From assembly GCA_037176705.1 (NCBI GenBank), contig CM073905.1, positions 27,994,986 to 28,058,985 of the forward strand: DNA of 64,000 bases, in the 5' to 3' direction. Shown piece after piece: positions 19,843-29,644 of the stretch (the first letter of the stretch is position 1; every line of letters begins with the position of its first letter). Source of the DNA: Molossus alvarezi. Its lineage: Eukaryota; Chordata; Mammalia; Chiroptera; Molossidae. Position numbers and translations under genes: made by a program. A model generated the notes under the pieces. It saw only the letters and a list, made by a program, of their open reading frames with translations, did no database searches and was not told where the DNA came from.

Positions 19843-20229
19843 CCATTATGGGCTGAATCACGTCCCTGCTCAAATCCATGTGTTGACGTCCTGAACCCCA
19901 GTACCTCAGAACGTGACTGTATTTGGAGATAGAGTCTTCAAAGAGGTCAGTAAGGGAAAGTGAGTTTGTTAGTGGGACCCACTCCAACATGGTGGTGTCC
20001 ATATAGGAATGGTTAGGGTGCAGACATGCCCGGGGGGAGCCCGTGTGAAGACATAGGGAGGAGAAGACTGCTGTCTACAAGCCAAAGAGAAAGAACCCCC
20101 TTCCCCAAAAAACCCAAACCTGCCAACTTGAACTTCTAGCCTCCAGAGCTGTGAGAAAAGACAAATAATTCTGTGGTTTAAGCCACCAGTTGGTTATATT
20201 GTGTTGTAGCAGCGTGAACAGACTGCTGT
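19843..20229 (+). mobile_element. MaLR/MLT1-like LTR
   Basis: Landmarks in order: tatgggctgaatcacgtccc, tgttgacgtcctgaacccca, gtacctcagaacgtgactgt, atttggagatagagtctt, tagcctccagagctgtgaga, ttctgtggtttaagccacca, and gtagcagcgtgaacagac. A near-complete solitary LTR. Confidence 0.9.
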
Positions 20230-20399
20230 AGGCACAGGAGAGTAGGCCGTAATGGCCACCCTCTGCTCTCTCATTCCTGACCATTCGCCCTCTTACTGGC
20301 AAGAGTCACAAGGCCAGTCTAAGCGACAATGGACTATGCTTGTCCCCTGTTCTCGATCCAGCCTTCCCAGCCGCCTCTTGGTTCTCCAAGCTTCCCCAG

Positions 20400-20945
20400 G
20401 TCCTTTTCACCTCAAGCTCTTTGCCAGTCCCTCCACCTGGGATGCTGTTCCTCCAGGTCTTCACAGGGCTGGCTTCTCATCCTGCATGTCTCTGCTCACG
20501 GGTCCTCTCCTTGCTGAGGTCCTTCCTGACCCCTTCATCACTCTCTTTCACAGAGAGCTTTTGGGAACGCTTAAGAAGAGGAAGCCAGCCTGGCCGGTGC
20601 GGCTCAGTGGTTGAGCATTGGCCCGTGCACCAAGAGGTCACCAGTTTGATTCCTGATCAGGGCACATGCCCGGTTAGGGGCTCCATCCCCAGTGGGGGGC
20701 ATGCCGGAGGTGGCCACTCAGTGTTCTCTCTCATTGATGTTTCTCTCTCTCCCTCTCCCTTCCTCTCTCTAAAATCAATAAAGAAATATAGTTTTTTAAA
20801 AAGAAGAGGAAGCCAGTAAAATGCTTTATTTTCTTCTGTACCCCGCAGTGGCCCATCTATATTTGTTTGTATATTGTCATCTCCTTCCACTGAAGGTGGG
20901 AACCCTGTCTACCTTGTTCTCTGCTGTGGCCTCAATGCCCAGAGA
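20400..20945 (+). mobile_element. L2 LINE 3' end, split by a SINE
   Basis: Left part: tccctccacctgggatgctg, tgtctctgctcacgggtcct, gaggtccttcctgacccctt. Right part after the SINE: gtatattgtcatctccttcc, actgaaggtgggaaccctgt. The two halves join as one L2 3' region once 20589-20816 is removed. Confidence 0.88.
20589..20800 (+). mobile_element. VES-type SINE, type B
   Basis: Head cctggccggtgcggctcagt, diverged B box agtttgattcctgat, tail ctaaaatcaataaagaaata. Perfect 16-bp duplications (aagaagaggaagccag) at 20573-20588 and 20801-20816. Confidence 0.98.
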
Positions 20946-21029
20946 TGCCACGTTCCCGACAGGGGCCCTGCACAATTTCAGTGAGTCAGCCTGCGTCCAG
21001 GAGTGGAACCCAACCACCCCATTCCCCAT

Positions 21030-21665
21030 GTGAAAGTTTCGTCTCCCAGGCACACAGCGCTGGCGACAGGTTTGCACGCTCCCCCACCCCAGATGCCTAT
21101 GCGGAAGCCCTAACTCCCAAGGTGATGCGCTTTGAGAATGAAATGGAATTCTCATGATGGGATTAGCGCTCTTATAAGAAGAGATCCCAGCCCTGGCCAG
21201 TTTGGCTCAGCGGTTAGAGCGTCCGCCTGCGGTCCGGAGAGACCCGGGTTCGGTTCCCGCTAAGGGCATGTACCTCGGTTGCAGTTTGTCCCTGGCCCTG
21301 GTTGGTCGTGCGGGTGGCAGCCACTCGATGTGTCCCTTTTACATCGATGTTTCTCTCTCTCTCTCTCCCTCTCTCTCCCTCCCACTCTGTCTGTACAAAA
21401 AATGGAAAAATGTCCTCTGGTGAGGATAAAAAAAAAAAAAAAAAAGAAGAGATCCCAAAGCTTGCTCTCTCTCGATTTCTCCGTCACGTGAGGACACCGA
21501 GAAAGAGCCATTTACACGTCAGAAGGAGGTCTCCAACCAGAACCTCCATGCTGGCACCTTGATCTTGGACCTCCAGCCTCCAGAACTAGGGAAAACGTAA
21601 ATTTCTGTTGGTTAAGCCACCGTGTCGATGGCCTTTTGTTTTGGCAGCTCGCACCAAGACACACT
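21030..21665 (+). mobile_element. MaLR/MLT1-like LTR, split by a SINE
   Basis: Left: gcggaagccctaactcccaa, ggtgatgcgctttgagaatg, gatgggattagcgctcttat. Right: gcttgctctctctcgatttc, cacgtgaggacaccgaga, cagcctccagaactagggaa, atttctgttggttaagccac. A SINE sits between. Confidence 0.88.
21190..21443 (+). mobile_element. VES-type SINE, type A
   Basis: Head ccctggccagtttggctcag, A box ggttagagcgtccgcctg, B box gggttcggttcccgc, tail tcctctggtgaggata plus A-run. Perfect 14-bp duplications (aagaagagatccca) at 21176-21189 and 21444-21457. The pol III boxes are well kept, so this may be one of the younger copies. Confidence 0.98.
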
Positions 21666-21714
21666 GTAAGCTTTTGAGAGCCTTTCCAAGCTGTTTGCGT
21701 GTCCTCCTTCCCTT

Positions 21715-21765
21715 CAGCACAGTACAGGCGCACAGTAGGTGCTCAGTAAATCACTACAGAGGAAG
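21715..21765 (+). mobile_element. L2 or MIR tail fragment
   Basis: gcacagtacaggcgcacagt, aggtgctcagtaaatcac is the common terminal block of L2 and MIR. Confidence 0.7.
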
Positions 21766-21769
21766 AACT

Positions 21770-22145
21770 AGGCCTGTGGGGCAGTTGTCTCTACTCGCCT
21801 GCAAGCCTGGTGGGTTTTCCTCGTTTTCCACCTGCAAAGTTTAAAGCTTTTTTCCATCGCCCCCCTCTTCTAGAAGGGGGTGACGGGGGTGGGGTGCCTG
21901 AGGGGTGAGGAAGCAGATCCCTCTACAGTTCAGGACCAGGAAGTGCAAACGGCCATTTGACTCTGCCAGAGGAGCTGGGGGGAGAGAAATAGGCTAGACA
22001 GCCGCCGAGAGCCAGAGGAGATTCTGCCGATGCGCCAAGGAGGGGCTGGTGCCGTCGGTGCCCCGGCCAAGAACAGGAAGAGACCTCTGTGCCTGCTCCT
22101 TCTCCCTGACTCTCCACCCTCGCTCTGGGAGGCGGCCCGGGGTGG
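21770..22145. other. Unique sequence, nothing recognised
   Basis: No repeat or gene signal on either strand. Confidence 0.5.
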
Positions 22146-22149
22146 TGGC

Positions 22150-22285
22150 GAGGGCAGGGGCTCTGGAGTCCTGTCCCCTGGGTTCACATCCCAGCCCTGA
22201 CTGTGTGTCTGGGCAAGTTGTGACACTCTCTAGGCCTCAGTCTGCCTTGCCTGTGAAAAGGGGTGACTACCTCTGGTGATTTCTC
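22150..22285 (+). mobile_element. MIR SINE
   Basis: Forward copy: aggggctctggagtcctgtc, gggttcacatcccagccctg, gtctgggcaagttgtgacac, tctaggcctcagtctgcctt. Confidence 0.92.
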
Positions 22286-22304
22286 TAAGGACCAAAGGTA
22301 ACCC

Positions 22305-22505
22305 CTGGCGGTGTGAGCTTGGGTGTAACAGACTGTTCCCTGTTGGCTGGCTCCAGGCGTTTGGTTAATGCCACGTCTGACTTGGCACTGTATGTGGTTG
22401 AATATGCTGCCCCAGTTTTAAATGTTGTGACAGGTCTCCCTGCACATGACACATTTGCACAGTCTATGTAAGTATTAGCTGTGATTGGTGTTAATCCCAT
22501 CAAGG
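22305..22505. promoter_or_regulatory. Candidate conserved non-coding element
   Basis: Unique sequence with ggtgtaacagactgttccc, gcgtttggttaatgcc, gttgaatatgctg, gttttaaatgttgtgac, gtaagtattagctgtgattg and gtgttaatccc. No repeat signature. Confidence 0.33.
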
Positions 22506-22509
22506 GCAA

Positions 22510-23220
22510 CCAGCCTGGTGCCAGAGCTGCAGCTGGCAGAAGCCTAAAGTCCAGAGAGGGCATTCTGGTGCTCCGTGAGGGGTGAGGACCGGGTCTCCTT
22601 CCTCTGGACCCAGAGTCCAGTGACCACTGCCGACGCAGCCCCCGTGCCCAGGAGAACCCAGGAGGGCTTACCCAGAGCCACCAGGAGTGGTGCCGCGTTG
22701 GGTTTGGGTTGCAGAGCAGCCCAGAGAGTAGCAGAGTGGGCCAGGCTAACTGCATGTGATTAAAGACCCTAGTAATTGTGTCTGACGGGGGACTCATCCC
22801 CAGGGCTGGATAGGAAGGGGACCCCAAAGCCCAGATGTGGCCCAGGGTCAGAGGCTGACGGGGATTGGGGACACCCCCTCGGAGCTCCTGAGCAGTGCGT
22901 CCTGTGGTTCTAGAAGATGGTGCCATACATCACCCGACACGCCTTTCCGTGGGACCGGCCTGGCTGACAGCAGCCATTTATCTGAATGTCATTGGCAGTA
23001 AACTGGCGAGGGAGAGGGTGGTGAGAAAGGAGGGGACCATGGAGGGGTGGGGGTCTCCTTGGGCATTTCCCAGAGGCCTGTCCACAGCCCCAGACTTGGG
23101 TGGGAGGGGGGCGGCAGTCCTATATGGGGTGTGGGTGCTGTCCGTGGTGCTGAACACCATAGAACCATTCTTTTTCACAGAGGACAATGTGGGTGGAGGT
23201 GGGGGAGGCTGACAAACTCA
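22510..23220. other. Unique sequence, nothing recognised
   Basis: GC-rich. The 213-codon minus frame 22285-22926 is opposed by + frames and lacks a domain or splice context. Confidence 0.5.
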
Positions 23221-23224
23221 GCAC

Positions 23225-23322
23225 TACCCTGGGGGTCAGATGGGAGCTGAGGCCGCTCCAGTGTGAGACACTGTACCCTGGGGGTCAGATGGGAGCTGGG
23301 GCACCTTCAGTGTGAGACACTC
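23225..23322 (+). repeat. 49-bp tandem duplication
   Basis: The unit starting taccctgggggtcagatggg occurs at 23225-23273 and 23274-23322, with a few substitutions (gctgagg to gctgggg, ccgctcc to accttca). Confidence 0.95.
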
Positions 23323-23324
23323 TG

Positions 23325-23495
23325 GCGGGGGGGGAGGGGCTGATAGATATATACTTTCGTGGTTATGGACGTGGAATTTGGACCCATGATCCTGGTGTGT
23401 TCATTCATTTTAAAGGATAGTTATTTACCAAGAACAGGTTCCCCATGACATAGTCCCTGCAGATGTCAATCAAATAATCACACAACCTAAGGTAA
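23325..23495. other. Unique AT-rich sequence
   Basis: Contains tgatagatatatactttcg and tcaatcaaataatcacac. It may be a decayed repeat or an island; not assigned. Confidence 0.4.
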
Positions 23496-23499
23496 AAAC

Positions 23500-23700
23500 A
23501 TTCAACACTGGCTGTGTGACCTTGGGCAGTTACTTAATCTCTCTGTGCCTCCGTGTCCTGAGCTGTAAATTGAGGGTAATAACCATAGCCTCTTCAGAGG
23601 GTTGTGAGAGGATTAAGTGAGCTAATGTAATTAAAGTGCTTGGAACGGTGCCTGGCTTGTGGGAAGTGCTCAATAAGTCTTAGCTGGCGTTACTGTCATT
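23500..23700 (+). mobile_element. MIR SINE
   Basis: Excellent forward match: ctgtgtgaccttgggcagtt, acttaatctctctgtgcctc, ttgtgagaggattaagtgag, gtgcctggcttgtgggaagt, gctcaataagt. Confidence 0.97.
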
Positions 23701-23704
23701 ATTA

Positions 23705-23890
23705 ATACTAGGAAGTGTACAGGGCACCAAGAGACAATAACAGGGACAGCCAGACTTTGTCCAGAGGGCCAAGAAAGACCCGAGGGATGATGAAGGCTTG
23801 CATGGGAGAGGGCGTTCAACATTCCAGGCAGAGGGGACAGCACGAGCAAAGGCTCTGAGGTAGGAAGGGGGCAGGATACCATCACAGAGC
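23705..23890 (-). mobile_element. L2-type LINE fragment
   Basis: acagggcaccaagagacaat, then ttcaacattccaggcagagg, ggacagcacgagcaaaggct, ctgaggtaggaa. This ordered block commonly lies upstream in reverse L2 copies. Confidence 0.7.
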
Positions 23891-24036
23891 TAAAAGGAAG
23901 CCAGAAACACTGGACCACAGAGAGTGATGGGAGAGCCTCGACTTCTTAGTCTGTTAAATGGGCAGAAGAGTGGAACCTACTTTCTGTGAAGCTGGGAGAG
24001 TTCACTGAGATGTTGTATTTAAAGTTCCCGGCCCAG

Positions 24037-24287
24037 CCCTGGTTGGTTTGGCTCAGCAGTTGGAGCGTCAGCCTGTGGACCAGAGAGTCCCAGGTTCGGT
24101 TCCCACTAAGGGCACGTACTTCGGTTGCAGTTGGTCCCTGGCCCTGTTTGGGGTTGTGTGAGTGGCAACCAGTTGATGTGTCTCTCTCACATTGATGTTT
24201 CTCTCTCTCTCTTCCCCCTTCTCTCTCTCCTGCTCTATCTGAAGATAAATACAAAAATGTCCTCGGATAAGGATAAAAAAAATTAAT
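24037..24287 (+). mobile_element. VES-type SINE, type A
   Basis: Head ccctggttggtttggctcag, B box aggttcggttcccac, tail tcctcggataaggata and A-run. Duplications at 24021-24036 and 24288-24303 match with one difference (ggcccag and agcccag). Confidence 0.96.
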
Positions 24288-24340
24288 AAAGTTCCCAGCC
24301 CAGAGCCCAAGCCTGAGCCCTCAGTAGCACTGGCTTCCAT

Positions 24341-24601
24341 TATAATTTTTTTTTTTATCCTCACCCGAGGACATTTTTCCATTTTTTGTTCAGATAGAGT
24401 GGGAGGGGTAGAGAGGAAGAGAAAAAGAAGGAAACAGAGAAACATCGACATGAAAGGGACACATCGAGTGGCTTCCACCCGCACGACCAACCAGGGCCGG
24501 GGACAAACTGCAACCCAGGTACGTGCCCTTAGCAGGAACTGAACCCGGGTCTCTCTGGACCGCAGGCCGACGCTCAAACCGCTGAGCCAAACCGGCCAGG
24601 G
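24341..24601 (-). mobile_element. VES-type SINE, type A
   Basis: T-run and atcctcacccgaggacattt at left, gctgagccaaaccggccagg at right. Duplications of ctggcttccat at 24330-24340 and 24602-24612. It lies 40 bp from, and opposed to, the preceding SINE. Confidence 0.96.
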
Positions 24602-24704
24602 CTGGCTTCCATGATGATTGATTAGATTCCTGGTTCCAACCCCAGGGAGGCCAAATTCAATGTGCCACCCCCACATCGAAGCTGAAAAGGACTTCAGCGG
24701 CCAT

Positions 24705-24755
24705 TCACTGTACAGATCGGGGCACTGAGGCTTGAGAGAGATGGGCCGTAAAGGG
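24705..24755 (-). mobile_element. MIR SINE fragment
   Basis: Short reverse core: tgtacagatcggggcactga, ggcttgagagagatg. Confidence 0.65.
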
Positions 24756-24839
24756 AGGCTGCCGAGGCTGCCTGTTCCGGCCTCCTCAGCGGGGAGAGGG
24801 TGTGTGGCAATGGAAACCACACGGATTTGGGGGGCTGAG

Positions 24840-24975
24840 ATCTGGGGTGAAATCCTGACTCCAGTGCTCACCCGTGGTGGGATGGGCATGATGGATGCAA
24901 TCTAGATGCTTTCAGTTTCTTCATCTGTGAAATGGGGATAATACCTACTCAGAAGGCATTCGTGGTTATAAGAGG
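24840..24975 (+). mobile_element. MIR SINE
   Basis: Forward: aaatcctgactccagtgctc, tgctttcagtttcttcatct, gtgaaatggggataatacct, actcagaaggc. Confidence 0.9.
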
Positions 24976-25076
24976 GAGTGGGCACTTGGATGCCCACAGG
25001 GGCCAGACAGGCAACAAAAGGAGACAAGAGGGCTGGGTGGGAACTGCAGGGCCAGCACCATTGAAAGGGGCAGCTG

Positions 25077-25175
25077 TGCCCTGGCTGGTTTGGCTCAGTG
25101 GTTGAGCGTCGGCCTGCGGACCAGAGTCCTGGGTTCGGTTCCCGCTAGGGGCACGTACCACAAAAGAAAAAGAAA
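25077..25175 (+). mobile_element. Head-only VES-type SINE
   Basis: Holds only the tRNA-like head: ccctggctggtttggctcag, ggttgagcgtcggcctg, gggttcggttcccgct, ggggcacgtacc, then directly an A-rich tail. Perfect 14-bp duplications (gaaaggggcagctg) at 25063-25076 and 25176-25189 show it inserted in this short form. Confidence 0.95.
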
Positions 25176-25189
25176 GAAAGGGGCAGCTG

Positions 25190-25925
25190 CACCCAGCAAC
25201 CCTATGGGAAACAGGGCTCAGCATTGCCCGGAAGGCCAACTTCTCAAGAGCACCCTAAAGCCAGCTTTTATGCAGGCTTTACCTATTTTTAGGTGTTAGA
25301 AACTAATTCAGGCCCTTTAAAAACACAAGGTTTGTCAAAGAAATCATGTGTGCGGTCTGAGTTTGATCTGTGGACTACCAGTTTTCAGCGTCTGGTGGAC
25401 AGTAAGGAGGTGCAGTAATTGAGGTTCCTTTTACCTGGGGAGTTGCTCTGTGCCCCTCCAGAGCCTCTGCCTCATCTGGCTCTATGCAGTCACCTGTCTG
25501 CTTCGAGTTCAGACCTTCCCAGACTAGGCTGGGGTCTGGGACCCAAGATCTAGAATCCTCGAATTCAGGAAGGGGCTGAGCCCTATCCAGATCTAAGCCT
25601 CTGGCCATCCTCACCCCTCCTCTGTCCATCTTGCCAGGAGGTACCACCCGGACTGGGGACCCAGGATCATGAAGCACGCAGGTGGTTGATGCGGGAGGTG
25701 CTTGTCACCTCTCTGGCGTCACCCCAGGCTGCTCCCTCCTTCGGTTTGTGGAATCAGGAAATCCTGGGAATGAGGTGACACATTCCCTGGGTCTGCACTG
25801 CCCGGGGAAGGGCTGGCTGTGACTCAGAGGAGCCACCAGGCTCAGATGCTGGTGGATGCGTTGGGAAAAGAGGCCGAAAAGGAGTGGTAACAGGTCAGAA
25901 CCGCATGGCCTGGGAGGGCAGCCCA
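25190..25925. other. Unique sequence, nothing recognised
   Basis: No repeat or exon signal. A short AT-rich patch at 25268-25345 (cctatttttaggtgttagaa) is unassigned. Confidence 0.5.
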
Positions 25926-25929
25926 ACCG

Positions 25930-26015
25930 TAATCAGTGGGGAAACTGAGGCCCAGGGAGAGGAAGGTCACAGCCAGGTGGAGGGATCCGCGTTTCTGCTG
26001 ACTCACAGTCGAATG
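25930..26015 (-). mobile_element. MIR SINE fragment
   Basis: Reverse core: gtggggaaactgaggcccag, ggagaggaaggtcacagcca. Confidence 0.86.
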
Positions 26016-26079
26016 CTCTTTACATGACACCTTCCTGCCAGACATAGGTGACCTTCTACATCCTCTGGGTCATGGGAAG

Positions 26080-26240
26080 AGGATGGTGCTGGAGGCCTAC
26101 ACACTGCGTTCCCATCCAGGTTCTGCCACTTCCTGTGTGTCCTTGAGCAAGTCACATAGCCTCTCTGAGCCTCAGTTGCATTGTCTCTAAGTGGGAATAA
26201 ACCCTTTGCCAAGATTAAATGAAAACGTGTGTAAAATGTC
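26080..26240 (+). mobile_element. MIR SINE
   Basis: Forward: ccaggttctgccacttcctg, tgtgtccttgagcaagtcac, atagcctctctgagcctcag, ttgccaagattaaatgaaaa. Confidence 0.96.
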
Positions 26241-26244
26241 CAGT

Positions 26245-26700
26245 TTGTAACGGACCTTAAGTCTTTTAAAAGGTACTTACAGCTGCCCTCTTTTCAAAAA
26301 GGCTTAGAACTGGTTTCCAAATATACGCCACAGTGCCAAGCAGGAGGGACCAGATGAGAGGACCGGACGCCGGGACGGTGGGCGGGGCCCCGAATGGCTG
26401 TGGGCACCGGGCTCCTCTGGCCCAGTTTCCCGGCTGCTCGCACAGAGAGAAATGCAATCCTTATGTGACCTCCTGGTGGCCATAAACTGAGAAACCCCTA
26501 GTTTCTTAAGGAAAAAAAAATCTTAAAAGCTTTCTTAGTAATGAGAGGCGAGGAATATCTCATGTGATTTTTCAAAAACAGGCCCTGTGGGAAGAAATGT
26601 TCATTTCTTTTTTCCTTTCCACTACCTCAGCCCCTTCTCTAAGCTACTCTTTGGCATCACCCAAACCCTACAACCATGGCTGATGGCATGATGGTTAAGA
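26245..26700. other. Unique sequence, nothing recognised
   Basis: Contains a small CpG-containing patch (26365-26400) too short for an island, and AT-rich sequence at 26500-26580. No gene signal. Confidence 0.5.
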
Positions 26701-26712
26701 GTCCCAAACCTG

Positions 26713-26928
26713 TCCGGCCGGTGTGGCTCAGTGGTTGAGCGTCGACCCATGCGCCAAGGGGTTGCCAGTTCGATTCCTGGTCAGGACACATGCCCAGGTT
26801 GTGGGCCCGATCCCCAGTGGGGGGCATGCAGGAAGCGGCCAATGGTGTTCTCTCTCATCAATATTTCTCTCTGTCTCCCTCTCTCTTCCTCTCTCTCCAA
26901 AATCAATAAAGAAAAAAAAATGTTTTAA
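26713..26928 (+). mobile_element. VES-type SINE, type B
   Basis: Head tccggccggtgtggctcagt, A box ggttgagcgtcgaccc, B box cagttcgattcctgg, tail ccaaaatcaataaagaaaaa. Flanks (aagagtccc, aagaggtcc) suggest an imperfect duplication. Confidence 0.96.
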
Positions 26929-26984
26929 AAGAGGTCCAACCAACCCTGAAGACATAGCCAGTCTTGGGCTAGAGCTCCCCCCCC

Positions 26985-27128
26985 CCAGCCTCAGGGTCCT
27001 CATCTGTAAAGGGGGAGGGGTAGTAGTGATGACCACCTCATCACCTTGTCTGGAGGACTGAGGAGGTGTCTTCCTTAGAGAGCTGGAGTGATGTCCGGCA
27101 CTCAGTAAGTGCTCAATAAACGGTGGCC
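26985..27128 (+). mobile_element. MIR SINE 3' half
   Basis: agcctcagggtcctcatctg, taaagggggaggggtagtag, gtccggcactcagtaagtgc, tcaataaacg. Confidence 0.9.
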
Positions 27129-27329
27129 GCTCTTCTCAACACGTGCTGGGCAAAGGAACATCACAGGGCAACAAAAGCTCTTTATCTCCCAAACCATCCG
27201 TTCCGTTCCTCTCAGCGGCAGGCCCTCTCCCCAGCCCCGCCGAAACTGTGCTGTACGTTTTCATCAATTCCATGGTTTGTGGGAGGCAAAGAGCCCAGGT
27301 TAATAGAACGCGGCTGAATCCCCCGTGCA

Positions 27330-27540
27330 TTTCAAACCCTCCTTGAAAGACCTTCGCTTTATCCTGCTCAGCCACTGGGAAGCCAATGCCTCCAGTCGGG
27401 GAGGAGAAATTGAATAATTGATGCAATTTGAATAACACTAGGATTTGTAATGATATTGAAATGTAAAGATAAAAAGGGGCGTGAACGGGTGCTGATAGCG
27501 GAAGGGAGAAGTTGTTAATAGGCACTTAGGGGTTCTTGGA
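27330..27540. promoter_or_regulatory. Candidate conserved non-coding element
   Basis: Unique AT-rich block: gcatttcaaaccctcc, gaaattgaataattgatgca, atttgaataacactagg, tttgtaatgatattgaaatg, gataaaaaggggcg. Many homeodomain-like cores within about 200 bp. Confidence 0.47.
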
Positions 27541-27599
27541 GGGGGGAGGCTCCCCTGGAAAGGCTGCTGAAAAGGCATTTAAGAGGGGAGGCTGGGAGG

Positions 27600-27750
27600 G
27601 GGAGGGCTGGAAATCTCCACCGATGAGGGGGAAAAACCATATTCATAAATAAGATGCGGAAATTTCTCCCGACTCAGCAGCACTAACAGTTAGAGAGTGG
27701 ATAATTATTTAAATGCAAATCATTCCGTTCATTAGAACCCCAAATCATAG
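27600..27750. promoter_or_regulatory. Candidate conserved non-coding element with POU octamer
   Basis: Contains catattcataaataagatg, gtggataattatttaaatgc and a perfect ATGCAAAT octamer at 27713-27720, then gttcattagaacc and ccaaatcatagc. Separated from the preceding island by a G-rich spacer. Confidence 0.47.
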
Positions 27751-27894
27751 CTGAAGAGACTGATTGCCCTGGGCAGGACTGAGGAGGGGGTTGGGGAGGA
27801 GGGAGGTGGAGGGGAAAGCAGGAAATTGGGGTGGGGGGTCTCCCCAACTTCTGGTCCAGGCCATGGGGAATATGGGGTAGAATGGAGGGCAGGA

Positions 27895-28038
27895 CAGTAG
27901 GAAAGGTGGCTCAAAAGTCAGACAGACCTGGGTTCAAGACAGACATGGCTGTGGGCCTTGAGCATGTTACCTTAACTTCTCTGAGCTGTAGTTTTCCCAG
28001 CTGAAAAATGGGGTTGATGCCAAGATCCACTTTGCAGG
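27895..28038 (+). mobile_element. MIR SINE
   Basis: Forward: aaaagtcagacagacctggg, ttcaagacagacatggctgt, gggccttgagcatgttacct, taacttctctgagctgtagt. Confidence 0.92.
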
Positions 28039-28189
28039 CAGTGAATGTTAGCTGCCGTGATTAGGGAAGGATTCTGAAAGGCAGGACTGAGATGAGACGG
28101 GTCAGGGAAGGAAGTGGGCTCTGGTTGGGGGGTGGGAGAAGAGCCTCAATGAGCCCCAAGTCGGGCCCCTTTTTCCTTCCCACCCCCAG

Positions 28190-28290
28190 TCATAGATACA
28201 GGAGCTGACTTGAGAGATGGCGACAGAGTCCAGACAGGATAAGGGACTTGACCAAGACCATATAGCAAGTCGGCGGCATGGCCAGGGACC
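28190..28290 (-). mobile_element. Possible MIR-type fragment
   Basis: gggacttgaccaagaccata, tagcaagtcggcgg resembles the reverse core, but the flanks do not extend well. Confidence 0.5.
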
Positions 28291-28299
28291 CAAGTACAC

Positions 28300-28735
28300 A
28301 CACATCTGTAATTGCCATGAGCCCCCAGTGCCCAGACTGATCTGGTCACCCTCTGGGGTGCCAGGAGGTCTGCACAGTGGGAGCAGCTCAGCCCTGGGAG
28401 CATTATCATGTCTGTGGACGAGAGTCACAGGGCAAGTCAGTAACAATTCAATTATGCTGAGGGATTCCGGTCTGGCTGGTGCCCCTCCCATGGTGAATGG
28501 CCACGCCACCCCTCAGACACAAAAGAGTGTGTGTCCTGGAACAGGAGGGCCACGGGGGAGCTAGCGGGACTACTGGGACAGGAAAACCCCAAACACGTAG
28601 GCAACATGCTCCCATCAGCTCCCAATATAACAGTAAGAGAGCAGTAAGAAGACAATGGGGACAAGTCAGCACAATCGGGTCTGTTGGCTTTTATCCTGTC
28701 CCAGGCCCTGTGATGACCTTTTCCCATCATTTAAC
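28300..28735. other. Unique sequence, nothing recognised
   Basis: Overlapping frames on both strands with no domain. No repeat recognised. Confidence 0.5.
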
Positions 28736-28739
28736 AGAA

Positions 28740-28845
28740 GAGCCCGGCGACCATGGACAATGGGGAAACAGAGGCCCAGAGCGGTGAGGAGACTAGTTCA
28801 TGCAGCCCAAAAGCTGTGAGGTGAGGGTTCGGGCCTGTCTGGCTG
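28740..28845 (-). mobile_element. MIR SINE fragment
   Basis: Reverse core: caatggggaaacagaggccc, agagcggtgaggagactagt, then tgcagcccaaaagctg. Confidence 0.72.
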
Positions 28846-28849
28846 GAAC

Positions 28850-29315
28850 CCGAGCCTCTCGGAGTAACTCTGCCCTGCACCCAGGACTCTGTAGGAGCCA
28901 GTGCCTCGCTGTCCCCCCACCGCGGCTCGGGGAGCTCCTTCCAGGTCCTGGTTCCAGGGGCGACCCTCAGAGGCCCACAGGGAGCTGGAGAAGGAGCTGG
29001 GATTCAGACAGGCAGTTCTAGCCTCAGTCTCATGCCTCCCTCTGTCTGGCTGCCTCTGGGATATCAGACCCTGCCCCGCTCTAGCGCACCTTGCTGACCA
29101 CCCTCCACCCTACCCCACCTTCGTGACCTCTTGGTCACCACAGAGAGCTGCTACGACGCCACTTACCCCATCCCCACACGTAGAACTTCTGACAGCCGCT
29201 CGCCTGGCCTAAGAAGCCGGGGGAACCAGCCACAGGCTCCTAGCTGAGCCCCCCATCTGCTTCCTTAAGATCACCCTGGTGCTCACCATCAGCGGAGGTT
29301 GGGGCCGGGCCTGCC
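28850..29315. other. Unique sequence, nothing recognised
   Basis: C-rich sequence with no repeat or exon signal. Confidence 0.5.
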
Positions 29316-29317
29316 AA

Positions 29318-29375
29318 GGTGCCCCAACTGATAACTGAAACATTAGCGCTATTAATTTTTCAGCGGCCCAGGGCT
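29318..29375. promoter_or_regulatory. Candidate short regulatory island
   Basis: aactgataactgaaacatta, gcgctattaatttttcagcg: a short AT-rich unique block with a TATTAAT core. Confidence 0.28.
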
Positions 29376-29484
29376 GGCAGGCAACTCCTGCTTCTGCAAG
29401 GCCTGGTCCTCTCTCTTCCCAAGGAGACTCGGCGGAGCCAGCTGGGAAGCCCTGAGGGGACCAGGGACAATCAGAGGACCTGCG

Positions 29485-29630
29485 TGGTAGCCTGCCTGCA
29501 TTGCTGTGTGGCTTTAATCAAGTCTCTTCCCCTCTCTGGGCCTCGCTTATGAATTAGAGATATCGGTCCTTCTTACCTCGTAGTGTTATTGGGGTCAGCT
29601 TGGAATACAGCAGATGAGCAATAATTGTTT
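29485..29630 (+). mobile_element. MIR SINE
   Basis: Forward: tgctgtgtggctttaatcaa, gtctcttcccctctctgggc, cttacctcgtagtgttattg, gagcaataattg. Confidence 0.93.
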
Positions 29631-29644
29631 CATAGTATTCGCAT

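Noticed and set aside
21200..21290. Possible tRNA gene
   Set aside because: The A and B boxes belong to the tRNA-like head of a VES-type SINE with target duplications, and no full cloverleaf gene is supported. The same holds for the other SINE heads.
22285..22926. 213-codon minus-strand open frame
   Set aside because: Opposed by + frames, no recognisable domain or splice context, and it includes a candidate non-coding island.
24068..24889. 273-codon minus-strand open frame
   Set aside because: It runs through two VES-type SINEs. The same SINE-derived peptide text recurs at other SINE copies in the window.
26365..26405. CpG island promoter
   Set aside because: The CpG-containing patch is only about 40 bp, far shorter than an island, and there is no associated exon.
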